Shown piece by piece: positions 41,441 through 49,466 of a DNA stretch of 64,000 bases. The notes under the pieces were generated by a model. That model was not told where the DNA came from, made no database searches, and worked only from the letters and a program-made list of their open reading frames with translations. Source of the DNA: CBDBON01 sp965208395 (GTDB taxonomy: Bacteria > Chloroflexota > Dehalococcoidia > Lucifugimonadales > CBDBON01); assembly GCA_965208395.1 (NCBI GenBank), contig CBDBON010000003.1, positions 558,001-622,000 on the forward strand. Direction: 5' to 3'. Position 1 is the stretch's first letter, and the number at the start of each line of letters is the position of its first letter. A program made the translations under genes and the position numbers.

Positions 41441-42373
41441 ATGTCAACTTCGCCCGCCCACACGGCCGCCCCCGCCATTGAGGTGCGCGGCCTGCGCAAG
41501 ACGTACGGTGCCGTCGAGGCCGTGCGTGGCATAGACCTGTACGTGTCCAGAGGAGAGGTCTTCGCGCTTCTCGGCCCGAACGGCGCCGGAAAGACTACGA
41601 CGGTGGAGATACTTGAGGGGCACCGGGACAGGACGGCAGGAGAAGTGTCTGTCCTGGGACATGATCCCGGCCTCAACGACCGCGCCCTCAAACAGCGGAT
41701 AGGGATAGTCCTCCAGTCGACGGGCGTGGAGCCGTACCTGACGGTAGAGGAGACGATAGACCTCTTCCGGGGCTACTATCCTCACGCGCTGCCGCTCGAT
41801 GAGATTCTGGACGTAATCGGCCTGAGGGAGCAGCGCCGGACCCGGGTGAGACGACTTTCCGGCGGTCAGCAACGGCGGCTGGACGTCGCCATCGGCCTGG
41901 CGGGAGACCCCGATCTGCTCTTCCTGGACGAGCCGACGACCGGGTTCGATCCCTCAGCTCGTCGCGGAGCGTGGGAGATGATCAAGAGACTCCGGTCGCT
42001 CGGCAAGACGGTGGTACTTACGACCCACTACATGGACGAGGCGGAGTACCTGGCCGACCGGGTCGCCATCATCGTACAGGGTGAGATCGTCGCCGAGGGC
42101 GCCCCCAGCGAACTCGTGCGCAAAGACGGCTCGACAACCATCCGGTTCAGGGTGCGCCCAGGTCTGGAACGCCCGCCGGAAGACCTCTCCGCACAAGTAG
42201 CAGACGACGACGGCCGGTACACGATCACAACCGATACGCCTACCCGCGATCTGCACAGGCTCTCGGGTTGGGCGATTGAACAGGGAGCCGAGCTAGAGGA
42301 TCTCTCCGTATCGAGTCCGAGCCTGGAGGACCTGTTCGTAGAGCTGGCCGGAGCCTCGGAACAGGACGGCTAA
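41441..42373 (+). CDS. ABC-2-type exporter ATPase (DrrA/CcmA-like)
   Basis: 310 residues. Walker A GPNGAGKTT near residue 50, Q-loop VLQSTGVEPYLTVEETIDL, signature LSGGQQRRLDVAIGLAGDPDLLFLDEPTTGFD, and switch LTTHYMDEAEYLADRV. A C-terminal domain of about 90 residues (TTIRFRVRPGLERPPEDL onward) is typical of drug/antibiotic-type exporters. It is followed after five bases by its permease. The exported compound is unknown. Confidence 0.9.
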   Translation: MSTSPAHTAAPAIEVRGLRKTYGAVEAVRGIDLYVSRGEVFALLGPNGAGKTTTVEILEGHRDRTAGEVSVLGHDPGLNDRALKQRIGIVLQSTGVEPYLTVEETIDLFRGYYPHALPLDEILDVIGLREQRRTRVRRLSGGQQRRLDVAIGLAGDPDLLFLDEPTTGFDPSARRGAWEMIKRLRSLGKTVVLTTHYMDEAEYLADRVAIIVQGEIVAEGAPSELVRKDGSTTIRFRVRPGLERPPEDLSAQVADDDGRYTITTDTPTRDLHRLSGWAIEQGAELEDLSVSSPSLEDLFVELAGASEQDG

Positions 42374-42378
42374 GAAGA

Positions 42379-43152
42379 GTGAACGACGTCAAGCTGGCAT
42401 TGAGGCAGATCAGGTACGAGAACACCGCCTTCTGGCGCAATCCCATGGCGGCCTTCTTCGTCTTCATCTTCCCTCTCATGTTTCTCGTGATTTTCAACCT
42501 GCTGTTCGGGAACCGCGAGATGGAGCTTCCCGGTGGCACGACGCACGTCTCGACCTTCTACGTCCCGGCCATAGCCGCGCTCTCGGTGATCTACACCTGC
42601 TACAGCAACGTCGCAGTCGGCATCTGCTTTTCCAGGGACCAGGGACTGCTCAAGCGTATCCGGGGCACACCGCTGCCCAGATGGTCCTTCCTATTCGGAA
42701 GGATCGTGCACAGCATCTTCCTGGCGGTGCTTCTGGTCGTCATCGTGACCGCGGCGGGAGTGATCTTCTACAACGTTGACGTACCTACCAACACCCTGCC
42801 GGCATTTCTCGTGACCCTGGCGGTCGGAGCGGCCACCTTCGCCGCCCTCGGACTGGCGACCACCGCGGCGGTCCCCAACGCGGACGCATCGCCCGCAGTG
42901 GTCAACGGACTGGTGCTGCCGCTGCTGTTCATATCAGACGTGTTCATCCCGTTGCGGGACGCGCCCGCGTGGCTCACTACCTTCGCGGACATCTTCCCCA
43001 TAAAGCGCTTCGCCTCGGCAATGCATACGGCGTTCAACCCGTTCGAGACCGGCGCGGGCTTCGAGCCGATCCACCTCCTGGTCATGGTCGGGTGGATGGT
43101 CGGCGGACTGCTGGTTGCGATTCGGTTCTTCTCGTGGGAGCCGAAATCATAG
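42379..43152 (+). CDS. ABC-2-type exporter permease (DrrB-like)
   Basis: 257 residues with a GTG start. NPMAAFFVFIFPLMFLVIFNLLFG, FYVPAIAALSVIYTCYSNVAVG, RDQGLLKRIRGTPLPRWSFLFGRI, LAVLLVVIVTAAGVIFY, ATFAALGLATTAAV, LVLPLLFISDVFIP and a last helix near 240 give six membrane spans, as in the ABC-2 family. The GLLKRIRGTPLP loop is the conserved coupling region. It pairs with the preceding ATPase. Confidence 0.9.
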   Translation: MNDVKLALRQIRYENTAFWRNPMAAFFVFIFPLMFLVIFNLLFGNREMELPGGTTHVSTFYVPAIAALSVIYTCYSNVAVGICFSRDQGLLKRIRGTPLPRWSFLFGRIVHSIFLAVLLVVIVTAAGVIFYNVDVPTNTLPAFLVTLAVGAATFAALGLATTAAVPNADASPAVVNGLVLPLLFISDVFIPLRDAPAWLTTFADIFPIKRFASAMHTAFNPFETGAGFEPIHLLVMVGWMVGGLLVAIRFFSWEPKS

Positions 43153-43264
43153 CTATGCGGGCCTCGCGCACTACACTACTGCGCGCCCCTCTAGCGCCTG
43201 ACCTGGCCCAGACAAACCCTGGAATTCCCGATTGACACATTGAGTAACGACGGGGGTCTATGCC

Positions 43265-43624
43265 CTACGACATGGCTCGCTGATGTTCTAGTGCCTCGTC
43301 CTGTTCCCTCCTTTCGCAGACGATCTCCACGAGGCTGTGCTGGGTCCCCACCAGAACGGAGAGCACCTGTCCCGCCTCCTCATCGCCCTTGTCGTATCTG
43401 TGGCGGCAGTCCCGTATCAGCCAATCGAGCAGGTTCACGGCGACCCTGGCAGTCTTTCCCTCCCCAGGAGGGGTTCCCTTTTCGACTCCCGTAGTCCAAT
43501 TCTGTATCGCCGCATATGAGACGCCGAAGACCTTTGCTATCGCTCGGTAGCTCAGCCCGGCCCGCCTTAGCCTGCAGGCCTCCTCTATCTCCCTCAACCG
43601 CTCCGTCGATCTCCGTTTACCCAT
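43265..43624 (-). CDS. Small helix-turn-helix protein (orphan)
   Basis: 119 residues. MGKRRSTERLREIEEACRLR leads into RAGLSYRAIAKVFGVSYAAIQNWTTG, a helix-turn-helix of the resolvase/transposase type. The remainder (VNLLDWLIRDCRHRYDKGDE, VLVGTQHSLVEIVCERR) is helical and unrecognised. It may be a free-standing regulator or the remnant of a mobile element. It stands alone between the exporter and the zinc locus and is convergent with the exporter. Confidence 0.5.
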   Translation of the reverse strand: MGKRRSTERLREIEEACRLRRAGLSYRAIAKVFGVSYAAIQNWTTGVEKGTPPGEGKTARVAVNLLDWLIRDCRHRYDKGDEEAGQVLSVLVGTQHSLVEIVCERREQDEALEHQRAMS

Positions 43625-44059
43625 TCCTATACCGTTTCCTTTCCTTCAATCTGCGCCAGGGCCTGATCTACCAAACCCTAGGCGCGTCTATTCACCAGCG
43701 CTGTCTCATCCCGCAAAGCGATGCCGGCTCAATGAGATCATGATGGACTTGAGCGAAGTTGAGGCCGCAATGCCCACATGAGCGAGCGCGTCGTCGACGC
43801 GTTCCAGGTCCTCGGCGGAATCCCTAGAGAACGGCGACCGGTGAGGGCTGCTTCCCATACTAACCACTTCTCGCACAGTGAACTCAAGTCAGATCTCGGC
43901 TCCTGTACGACGACGCGTTGGGGCCGGCCCGCAGCCTGGATTCTGTATCACCGTCGCTGCGCGTATGAGCCCGGCAAGCGATTGCGTTCATACACGTCCT
44001 GCAGCATGACGTGTGAGCGGCACATTATTGATATATCTAATCATTTAGGCATTTCGGGG
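43625..44059. other. Gene-free stretch upstream of the zinc regulator
   Basis: No convincing gene is visible. A 123-codon plus-strand frame (43778-44149) has no ribosome site, low-complexity composition and no family resemblance, and it runs through the regulator's promoter and operator. Together with the orphan helix-turn-helix gene this may be a decayed region. Confidence 0.4.
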
Positions 44060-44089
44060 TTGTCAGCGACCAAGCCACTGTATTATACT
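44060..44089 (+). promoter_or_regulatory. Promoter of the Fur-family regulator
   Basis: TTGTCA (44060-44065) and TATACT (44084-44089) are 18 bases apart; transcription would begin near 44096, upstream of the palindromic operator. Confidence 0.45.
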
Positions 44090-44129
44090 GCCCGGATGTG
44101 CGATTGTCGTGAACACCGTTCCAATACAT

Positions 44130-44146
44130 ATGATATCAGATATCAT
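44130..44146. promoter_or_regulatory. Putative Zur operator 1
   Basis: ATGATATCAGATATCAT is a perfect 8-1-8 palindrome ending nine bases before the regulator's ATG. A 15/17-identical copy lies before the zinc-binding-protein gene at 44754. Size and AT-rich dyad form fit Fur/Zur-family boxes. Confidence 0.65.
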
Positions 44147-44155
44147 TAACGCTTA

Positions 44156-44605
44156 ATGCAGGACTACCTCAATTCTGGGATTCAAACACCGCGCCCAAAC
44201 CTCATGGAGGTACTGGAGGACCGTGGCTATAGGACCACTTCTCCTAGGAAGGCGATAGTCAAGCTCTTGGAGCAGAAGCATGAGGGCTTTACAGCGGAGG
44301 CGCTAAGTGAAGAGCTGCCTTCGGTGGGCAGGGCAACGGTATATCGGACCATCAAACTCTTCCTCGAGGCTGGAGTGGTCTGCAAGATTCCCATGATGGA
44401 CGGGGCCCACGTGTACAGCCTCACTCGTGTCGGCCATCGTCACCACCACTCTGTCTGCGTCTTGTGCAGTGCAGTAGGGGAGTTCAAGGCGGCTCCGATT
44501 GATCGGTCGCTCAGGACTATTGGCGCCGACATTCCGGGAGAGATCGTCGGCTACCACATTGAGTTGTACGTGACCTGCTACTACTGCAGGGCAGACGAAG
44601 GGTAG
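44156..44605 (+). CDS. zur: Fur-family transcriptional regulator, probably Zur
   Basis: 149 residues. LEDRGYRTTSPRKAIVKLLE and PSVGRATVYRTIKLFLEAGVV form the winged helix; YSLTRVGHRHHHSVCVLC and YVTCYYC hold the His-rich site and two CxxC pairs of the structural zinc site. It precedes the zinc importer on the same strand, so Zur is the natural reading; PerR or Fur are less likely. The ATG at 44156 has no ribosome site and follows the operator closely; a downstream ATG (44204) is an alternative start. Confidence 0.85.
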   Translation: MQDYLNSGIQTPRPNLMEVLEDRGYRTTSPRKAIVKLLEQKHEGFTAEALSEELPSVGRATVYRTIKLFLEAGVVCKIPMMDGAHVYSLTRVGHRHHHSVCVLCSAVGEFKAAPIDRSLRTIGADIPGEIVGYHIELYVTCYYCRADEG

Positions 44606-44753
44606 GGAGTTTGCTCCACCGGCTGATCTCCTGTGTTGCTGGCCACGACTTGATATAGCGTATCGAGGCATGGAGCAAGGCATCGGTACGATCTCCTCTA
44701 ATTCAACTACCAATCAAGAACTTCCAGTCAGGTAAGGAGGACTTGGAGTGCAA

Positions 44754-44770
44754 ATGATAGGAGATATCAT
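44754..44770. promoter_or_regulatory. Putative Zur operator 2
   Basis: ATGATAGGAGATATCAT matches operator 1 at 15 of 17 positions; the two differing bases create a GGAG. It overlaps a possible early start (GTG 44748 with AAGGAGG) of the zinc-binding-protein frame, which argues that the true start lies downstream at 44769 or 44814. Confidence 0.6.
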
Positions 44771-44813
44771 GAAAAGCTTTGGGCGTCTGGCCCAACAGGA
44801 GGTAAAGGACAAA

Positions 44814-47615
44814 ATGGGACATAGTTTATTGAAGTGGAGGTCAGTGGCCGTAGTCGCGGTGATCGCGGCGCTGGTCTTCGCCATTGCCTGCGGCGACGAG
44901 CCAGAGCCGGCTCCAGCGGTCGACACGGCCAAGCTGGTCCAGGACGCAGTCGCCAGCGCGCAGGGCGCCAGCGCCGCCGAGATGCAGAAGGCGATAGCGG
45001 CGGCCATCGCTACGCAGCCCGCGGGGCTGACGCGTGCGGACGTCGAGTCCATCGTGAGCCAGGCCACCGCGGGGCAGCTCTCCGCGGCCGACGTGAAGTC
45101 GGTCGTCGACCAGTCCGTCCGGGCACTGCCCGCGCCTGAGATCGACGTGAGCCAGCTCAGCAGCCTCGTCAATTCCGCGGTTGCCGATGCGGTGCCCGAG
45201 GGCGTCAGCGCGGACGAGATTAGCAGGATCGTCCAGGCCCAGGTGAGCGCCGGGCTATCCGACACGCTCACGCGCGGCGACATCGAGGACCTGGTTGCGC
45301 AAGCCGTCGAGGACGCGGTCGGTGACCAGCTCACCACCGCCCAGGTGACGGACATCGTGAACGCAGCCCTCGTCGCCACCAACCAGGCGATCGAGGCGGC
45401 TGTTAGCGGAGCTTCCATGGCCTCCGGGCCGCCAATCCAGGTGGTGGCGACCACCAACTTTGTGGCTGACTGGGCTCGGGTGGTAGGTGGTGACAGGGTG
45501 GAGGTCTTCAGCCTTCTGCCACCGGGTGGCGATCCACACACATTCCTGCCAGGAGCCCGTGACGTTGCCAGGGTAGCTGACGCGGATCTGGTGTTGACTG
45601 TCGGTCTCGGTCTGGAGGCCGAGTGGCTTGAGGAGCTGCTGCACAACGCCAGTGCGGATGAGTCCAAGATAGTCGCGCTTGGCGACGTCGTCGATCCGAT
45701 CGAGTTCGCCATGGCCGATGTGCACGACGACCATGACGATATGCACGATGACCATGACGACGACCATGACGACGATCACGACGACGACCATGACGACGAT
45801 CACGACGACGACCATGACGATGACCACGACGACGATCACGACGATGACCACGACGACGACCACGACGGCCATGGCGAGATGGCCATTGGGCGGTTGGTCG
45901 TTGCGGACGCGGTAGAAGCGCACCTCTCCGTCATCGACCTATCGACCGATAACGTCGACAGCGGAATCTTCGAGGTCGCCGCGCCCCGCGCGACCGTGTA
46001 CCCCAGCCCCACCCACCGCTACGCCATCGTCCTCGCCCGCGGGCCGGAGGACGGCGATGACCGGGTCCACATCTTCGACGGCGGCATTTTCCTTGTCGAA
46101 CACGATGATCACTACGACCTGGTAACCACACTGGCTTCACGCCATCCGCTGGAGATCGCGGAAGAGAGGCCGATTCACTACGTCAACAGTCACGGCTGGA
46201 CCGCGATATTCGCCGACGCCCATGGTCACGTCATACTGATCAACGAGGCAGAACTGGCGAGCTCGGGCGGCGCCTATGAGCCGATCGTGTTTGAGGCCGG
46301 GCCGCAGCATGGCGCGGCGCTGGTGATCTCGGACGAGCACTTCGTCGTTACTACGAAGAATCTGGAGGACCTCAACGACAGCCTGCCTGTTGGCGTGGAA
46401 GTCCGCGACTTCAGCGATCAGGTCGTCTACGACGCCAGCAGTCACTCATGCCCGGGCATGCACGGTGAGGCCCACAATGAGCATGGCGCCGCCTTCGGAT
46501 GCGTCGGCGGCGTGCTCTTCCTCGAAGTGCACGACGGCGAGTACGAGCACGTGTTCATCGCCAACCCGATGGAGATGCGCGAAGACTCCCGGATCGGGTC
46601 GGTCTACGGTCACCACCACGTGGAGCACTTCTTCGGCAGGGCATCCTACCGCGATGATCAGGGCTTCGCCGACGACGGCATTTGGCTGATCGACGTGGAC
46701 CACGGCGAAATGCGCCAGGTGTTCAGCGAGCCGAGCGTCTCCACGAAGTTCTCCAGCGATGGCGAGCTGCTCTACATACTAGGCGCTGACGGTGTGCTGC
46801 ACGCGCTGGACGCGCATGACGGTGAGCTGATCGAGACGGCGAAGTTGGTCGAGCCGGGCGAGGCCGGTCGTCCCGCGATGATCGTCATCGGCGAGTGGCT
46901 CTACGTCGCCGATCCGAATAGCGGTCACGTGCTCGGGGTCCACCTCGAACATATGGAGATCGAAGAGGAATGGCATGTCGGCGGCGCGCCGTCGAGCCTG
47001 GCGTTCGTCGGTGTGACTGATTCAGGCGGTGCGCCCGAGGCGGGTCACGACGACCATGGCCATGAAGGCCACGCCCACGACCACGGTACTCACGATCCTC
47101 ACTTCTGGTTCGAGCCGGTCCGGGTGAAGATCGCTGTCAATGAGATAGCCGCCCGGCTTTCGGCTGTAGACCCCGCCAACGCGAGCGTCTACTACCAGAA
47201 CGCCTCAGACTATGGGGAAGAGCTCGACGAGCTACACTCCTGGATCCAGGAGCAGGTCGACCAGATACCGCCGGAGCGCAGGCTGCTGGTTACTTCACAC
47301 GACAGCTTCGCCTACTTTGCACAGGCCTATGGGTTCGAGGTAGTTGGGCTGGTTATACCGTCGTTGGCGACTCACGTGGAGCCCTCCGCGGAGCACATCG
47401 CGGAGCTGGTCGAGGTGATACGGGAACGCAACGTGCCGGCACTGTTTGGCGAGACGACAGTCAGCGAGAGGCTGGCGCAAGCCGTGGCAAGGGAGACTGG
47501 TGCGAAGCTGTTCCGGCTCTATTCGGGCTCCCTTGGGCCTGAAGGCAGCGGCGCTGACACCTATCTCGGCATGGTGCGTGCAAACGTGGAAACCATCGTT
47601 GAGGCATTGAAGTAG
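44814..47615 (+). CDS. Zinc ABC substrate-binding lipoprotein (ZnuA/AztC type) with inserted AztD-like beta-propeller
   Basis: 933 residues from the ATG at 44814; ZnuA is usually about 300. The signal ends VFAIACGD (Cys26). Residues 30-205 are helical repeats (AxDVxxIVxQAV). The ZnuA N-lobe (VVATTNFVADWARVV, metal His in GGDPHTF) runs into nine HDDD units (45723-45875). About 385 residues of propeller follow (RLVVADAVEAHLSVIDLST, ERPIHYVNSHG, CPGMHGEA, FGCVGGVLF, VYGHHHVEHFFG), matching the AztD zinc metallochaperone pattern. After a second His-rich run (47044-47098) the C-lobe resumes with DPHFWFEP, TSHDSFAYFAQAYG and GETTVSER. GTG 44748 is an alternative start. It is coupled to the ATPase gene (TAGTG). 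Confidence 0.9.
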   Translation: MGHSLLKWRSVAVVAVIAALVFAIACGDEPEPAPAVDTAKLVQDAVASAQGASAAEMQKAIAAAIATQPAGLTRADVESIVSQATAGQLSAADVKSVVDQSVRALPAPEIDVSQLSSLVNSAVADAVPEGVSADEISRIVQAQVSAGLSDTLTRGDIEDLVAQAVEDAVGDQLTTAQVTDIVNAALVATNQAIEAAVSGASMASGPPIQVVATTNFVADWARVVGGDRVEVFSLLPPGGDPHTFLPGARDVARVADADLVLTVGLGLEAEWLEELLHNASADESKIVALGDVVDPIEFAMADVHDDHDDMHDDHDDDHDDDHDDDHDDDHDDDHDDDHDDDHDDDHDDDHDGHGEMAIGRLVVADAVEAHLSVIDLSTDNVDSGIFEVAAPRATVYPSPTHRYAIVLARGPEDGDDRVHIFDGGIFLVEHDDHYDLVTTLASRHPLEIAEERPIHYVNSHGWTAIFADAHGHVILINEAELASSGGAYEPIVFEAGPQHGAALVISDEHFVVTTKNLEDLNDSLPVGVEVRDFSDQVVYDASSHSCPGMHGEAHNEHGAAFGCVGGVLFLEVHDGEYEHVFIANPMEMREDSRIGSVYGHHHVEHFFGRASYRDDQGFADDGIWLIDVDHGEMRQVFSEPSVSTKFSSDGELLYILGADGVLHALDAHDGELIETAKLVEPGEAGRPAMIVIGEWLYVADPNSGHVLGVHLEHMEIEEEWHVGGAPSSLAFVGVTDSGGAPEAGHDDHGHEGHAHDHGTHDPHFWFEPVRVKIAVNEIAARLSAVDPANASVYYQNASDYGEELDELHSWIQEQVDQIPPERRLLVTSHDSFAYFAQAYGFEVVGLVIPSLATHVEPSAEHIAELVEVIRERNVPALFGETTVSERLAQAVARETGAKLFRLYSGSLGPEGSGADTYLGMVRANVETIVEALK

Positions 47616-48370
47616 TGAGCACCGATCCGAGCCCACACAGGGCGAGCATGTCGCTTCAAGACGTGACTGTCGAGCTTGATGGGCACATGGCCCTGAGCAA
47701 CGTCACCTTCGAGGTGGATGCGGGAACCCTAATGGGCGTTGTAGGACCGAATGGAGCCGGCAAGAGCACCCTTTTCAATGCTATTGCCGGGCTCCTTCCG
47801 GTCCGCCAGGGGAAGGTGACCCTCCACCGCGTAGACCGTGGAGGTGGGTCGTTGGCGTACGTGCCTCAGCGAGAGAGCGTCAACTGGCGGCTTCCCGTGA
47901 CCGTGATGGACGTGGTGATGATGGGCCGGTGCTGCAGACTGGGATGGTTCCGGCGGCCGGGAAAGAGAGATCGAGAGCTTGTCAAGGCGTGCCTGGGCCG
48001 CGTGGGCCTGTGGGACCATCGCTCTGCTCTGATGACGGAGCTTTCGGGAGGACAGAGGCAGAGGGTGTTCGTCGCCAGGGCTCTGGCCCAGGAGGCGAGT
48101 GTTCTTCTCTTGGATGAGGCCTTCAGCGGGGTCGACTTCGGCGCCCAGGAAGGCCTCATCGAGGTCCTCCGAATACTGCGGGATGAAGGTTGTATTGTCC
48201 TGTTGGCGACCCACGATCTGACCAACCTGACCGGTCGGTTCGATCAGGTCTTATGTCTGAACCGCCACGTGTGCGCCTGCGGCCCTCCCGACCAGGTGTT
48301 TACGTACGAGGTCATGGAGCAGCTGTACGGCGCCCACGGCGTGCGCCTCGCGATGGACGAGGAGCGGTAG
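47615..48370 (+). CDS. znuC: Zinc ABC transporter ATPase (ZnuC/AztA-like)
   Basis: 251 residues with a GTG start sharing a base with the upstream TAG. Walker A GPNGAGKST, SLAYVPQRESVNWRLPVTVMDVVMMGR (typical of metal-type ABC ATPases), signature LSGGQRQRVFVARALAQEASVLLLDEAFSGVD, and switch LLATHDLTN. It energises Zn2+ (possibly Mn2+) import through the following permease. Confidence 0.93.
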   Translation: MSTDPSPHRASMSLQDVTVELDGHMALSNVTFEVDAGTLMGVVGPNGAGKSTLFNAIAGLLPVRQGKVTLHRVDRGGGSLAYVPQRESVNWRLPVTVMDVVMMGRCCRLGWFRRPGKRDRELVKACLGRVGLWDHRSALMTELSGGQRQRVFVARALAQEASVLLLDEAFSGVDFGAQEGLIEVLRILRDEGCIVLLATHDLTNLTGRFDQVLCLNRHVCACGPPDQVFTYEVMEQLYGAHGVRLAMDEER

Positions 48371-48379
48371 CAGGACGGT

Positions 48380-49198
48380 GTGATCGACTTCTTTGTCGAC
48401 CCGCTCGAATACGGCTTCATGGTGAGAGCCCTAATCGGCTCGGTGATCGTGGGCGTGACATGTCCGCTGGTCGGCGCGTACGTCGTCACCAGGAACCTTG
48501 CCTTCATTGGGGACGCTCTCGCTCACGCCGTGCTGCCGGGAATGGTGCTTGGGTTCATGGTCGGCTTCAACCCGGCCATAGTCGCCGTCCCAACAGGGGT
48601 CTCCGTTGCCGTGCTGGTCAGGACTGTGAGCCGGCGTGCGGGCCTCAGTACGGATACCTCCATTGGCATTCTCTTTGCGGCCACTTTTGCCCTGGGACTT
48701 GTGATGCTGGGGGCTGCAGCAACGATCAGGGTCGATATGGAGGACCTGCTCCTGGGTCAGATCCTGGCCATATCTCCGACCGGCATCTATGTGTCCCTTG
48801 GGATAGCCGTTACGGTCATCCTAGGTCTGTTCGTTCTTCACCATTGGCTGATGTTTGCGACCTTCGATCCCGTGGGGTCGCAGGTTGTCGGTAGGCGTAC
48901 CAACATCGTCGACTACGCGTTCATGGTCATGCTTGCCCTCGTCATAGTGATAGGGGTTCAGGCGGCGGGCATTGTCTTTGTCATGGCGATGCTGGTAATA
49001 CCTGCTGCCACGGCCTATCTGTTGGTCAGGCGTTTTGTCTCGATGATGGTGGCGGCGGCGGCCCTGGGGGCTGCGGCCGCCGTGTCGGGTCTCTACATCT
49101 CCTACCACTTCAATCTTCCCGCCGGTCCTGCAATGACCCTGGTCGCAAGCGGGATATTCGCACTGATATTCTCATTCAGGCGAAGGGCCCCCGCCTGA
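48380..49198 (+). CDS. znuB: Zinc ABC transporter permease (ZnuB/AztB-like)
   Basis: 272 residues with a GTG start nine bases after the ATPase gene. About eight helices; MVRALIGSVIVGVTCPLVGAYVVTRNLAFIGDALAHAVLPG is the family's opening and FVMAMLVIPAATAYLLVRR its conserved late helix. It closes the operon. The 268 bases up to 49466 contain no visible gene or clear terminator. Confidence 0.93.
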   Translation: MIDFFVDPLEYGFMVRALIGSVIVGVTCPLVGAYVVTRNLAFIGDALAHAVLPGMVLGFMVGFNPAIVAVPTGVSVAVLVRTVSRRAGLSTDTSIGILFAATFALGLVMLGAAATIRVDMEDLLLGQILAISPTGIYVSLGIAVTVILGLFVLHHWLMFATFDPVGSQVVGRRTNIVDYAFMVMLALVIVIGVQAAGIVFVMAMLVIPAATAYLLVRRFVSMMVAAAALGAAAAVSGLYISYHFNLPAGPAMTLVASGIFALIFSFRRRAPA

Positions 49199-49466
49199 GA
49201 ATCCCTCTTCGCAGCTCCTGCATCACGGTCGGCCGCTGGAGCCTCTACCGGCCGGAATCGTGGTTAGCATCTGCGTTGTTGCCAGACCGGTCGCCAGACA
49301 TCCCGTGCGGATCCCGATCCGCATGGCCGACACGTGAAACACCCTCGATACGCTACGTCGCGTTCACCCTGTCGAACAAATCCGCTGCCGGCTGCGCTGG
49401 AGACCCAGACGATATCTGTCCTCGTGTGGGAGCCCCGGCGCCAACTAACTACCCGATAGCTCCGCC

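Noticed and set aside
43778..44149. 123-codon plus-strand frame before the Fur-family gene
   Set aside because: It has no recognisable domain and covers the regulator's promoter and operator.
44748..44813. Early GTG/ATG starts of the zinc receptor
   Set aside because: They overlap the second operator and precede the signal peptide by 22 residues; AAGGAGG before the GTG keeps this open, but the start at 44814 fits better.
45723..45875. Regular short repeats resembling a CRISPR array
   Set aside because: Units are 12 bases without spacers and encode HDDD in frame within the zinc receptor.
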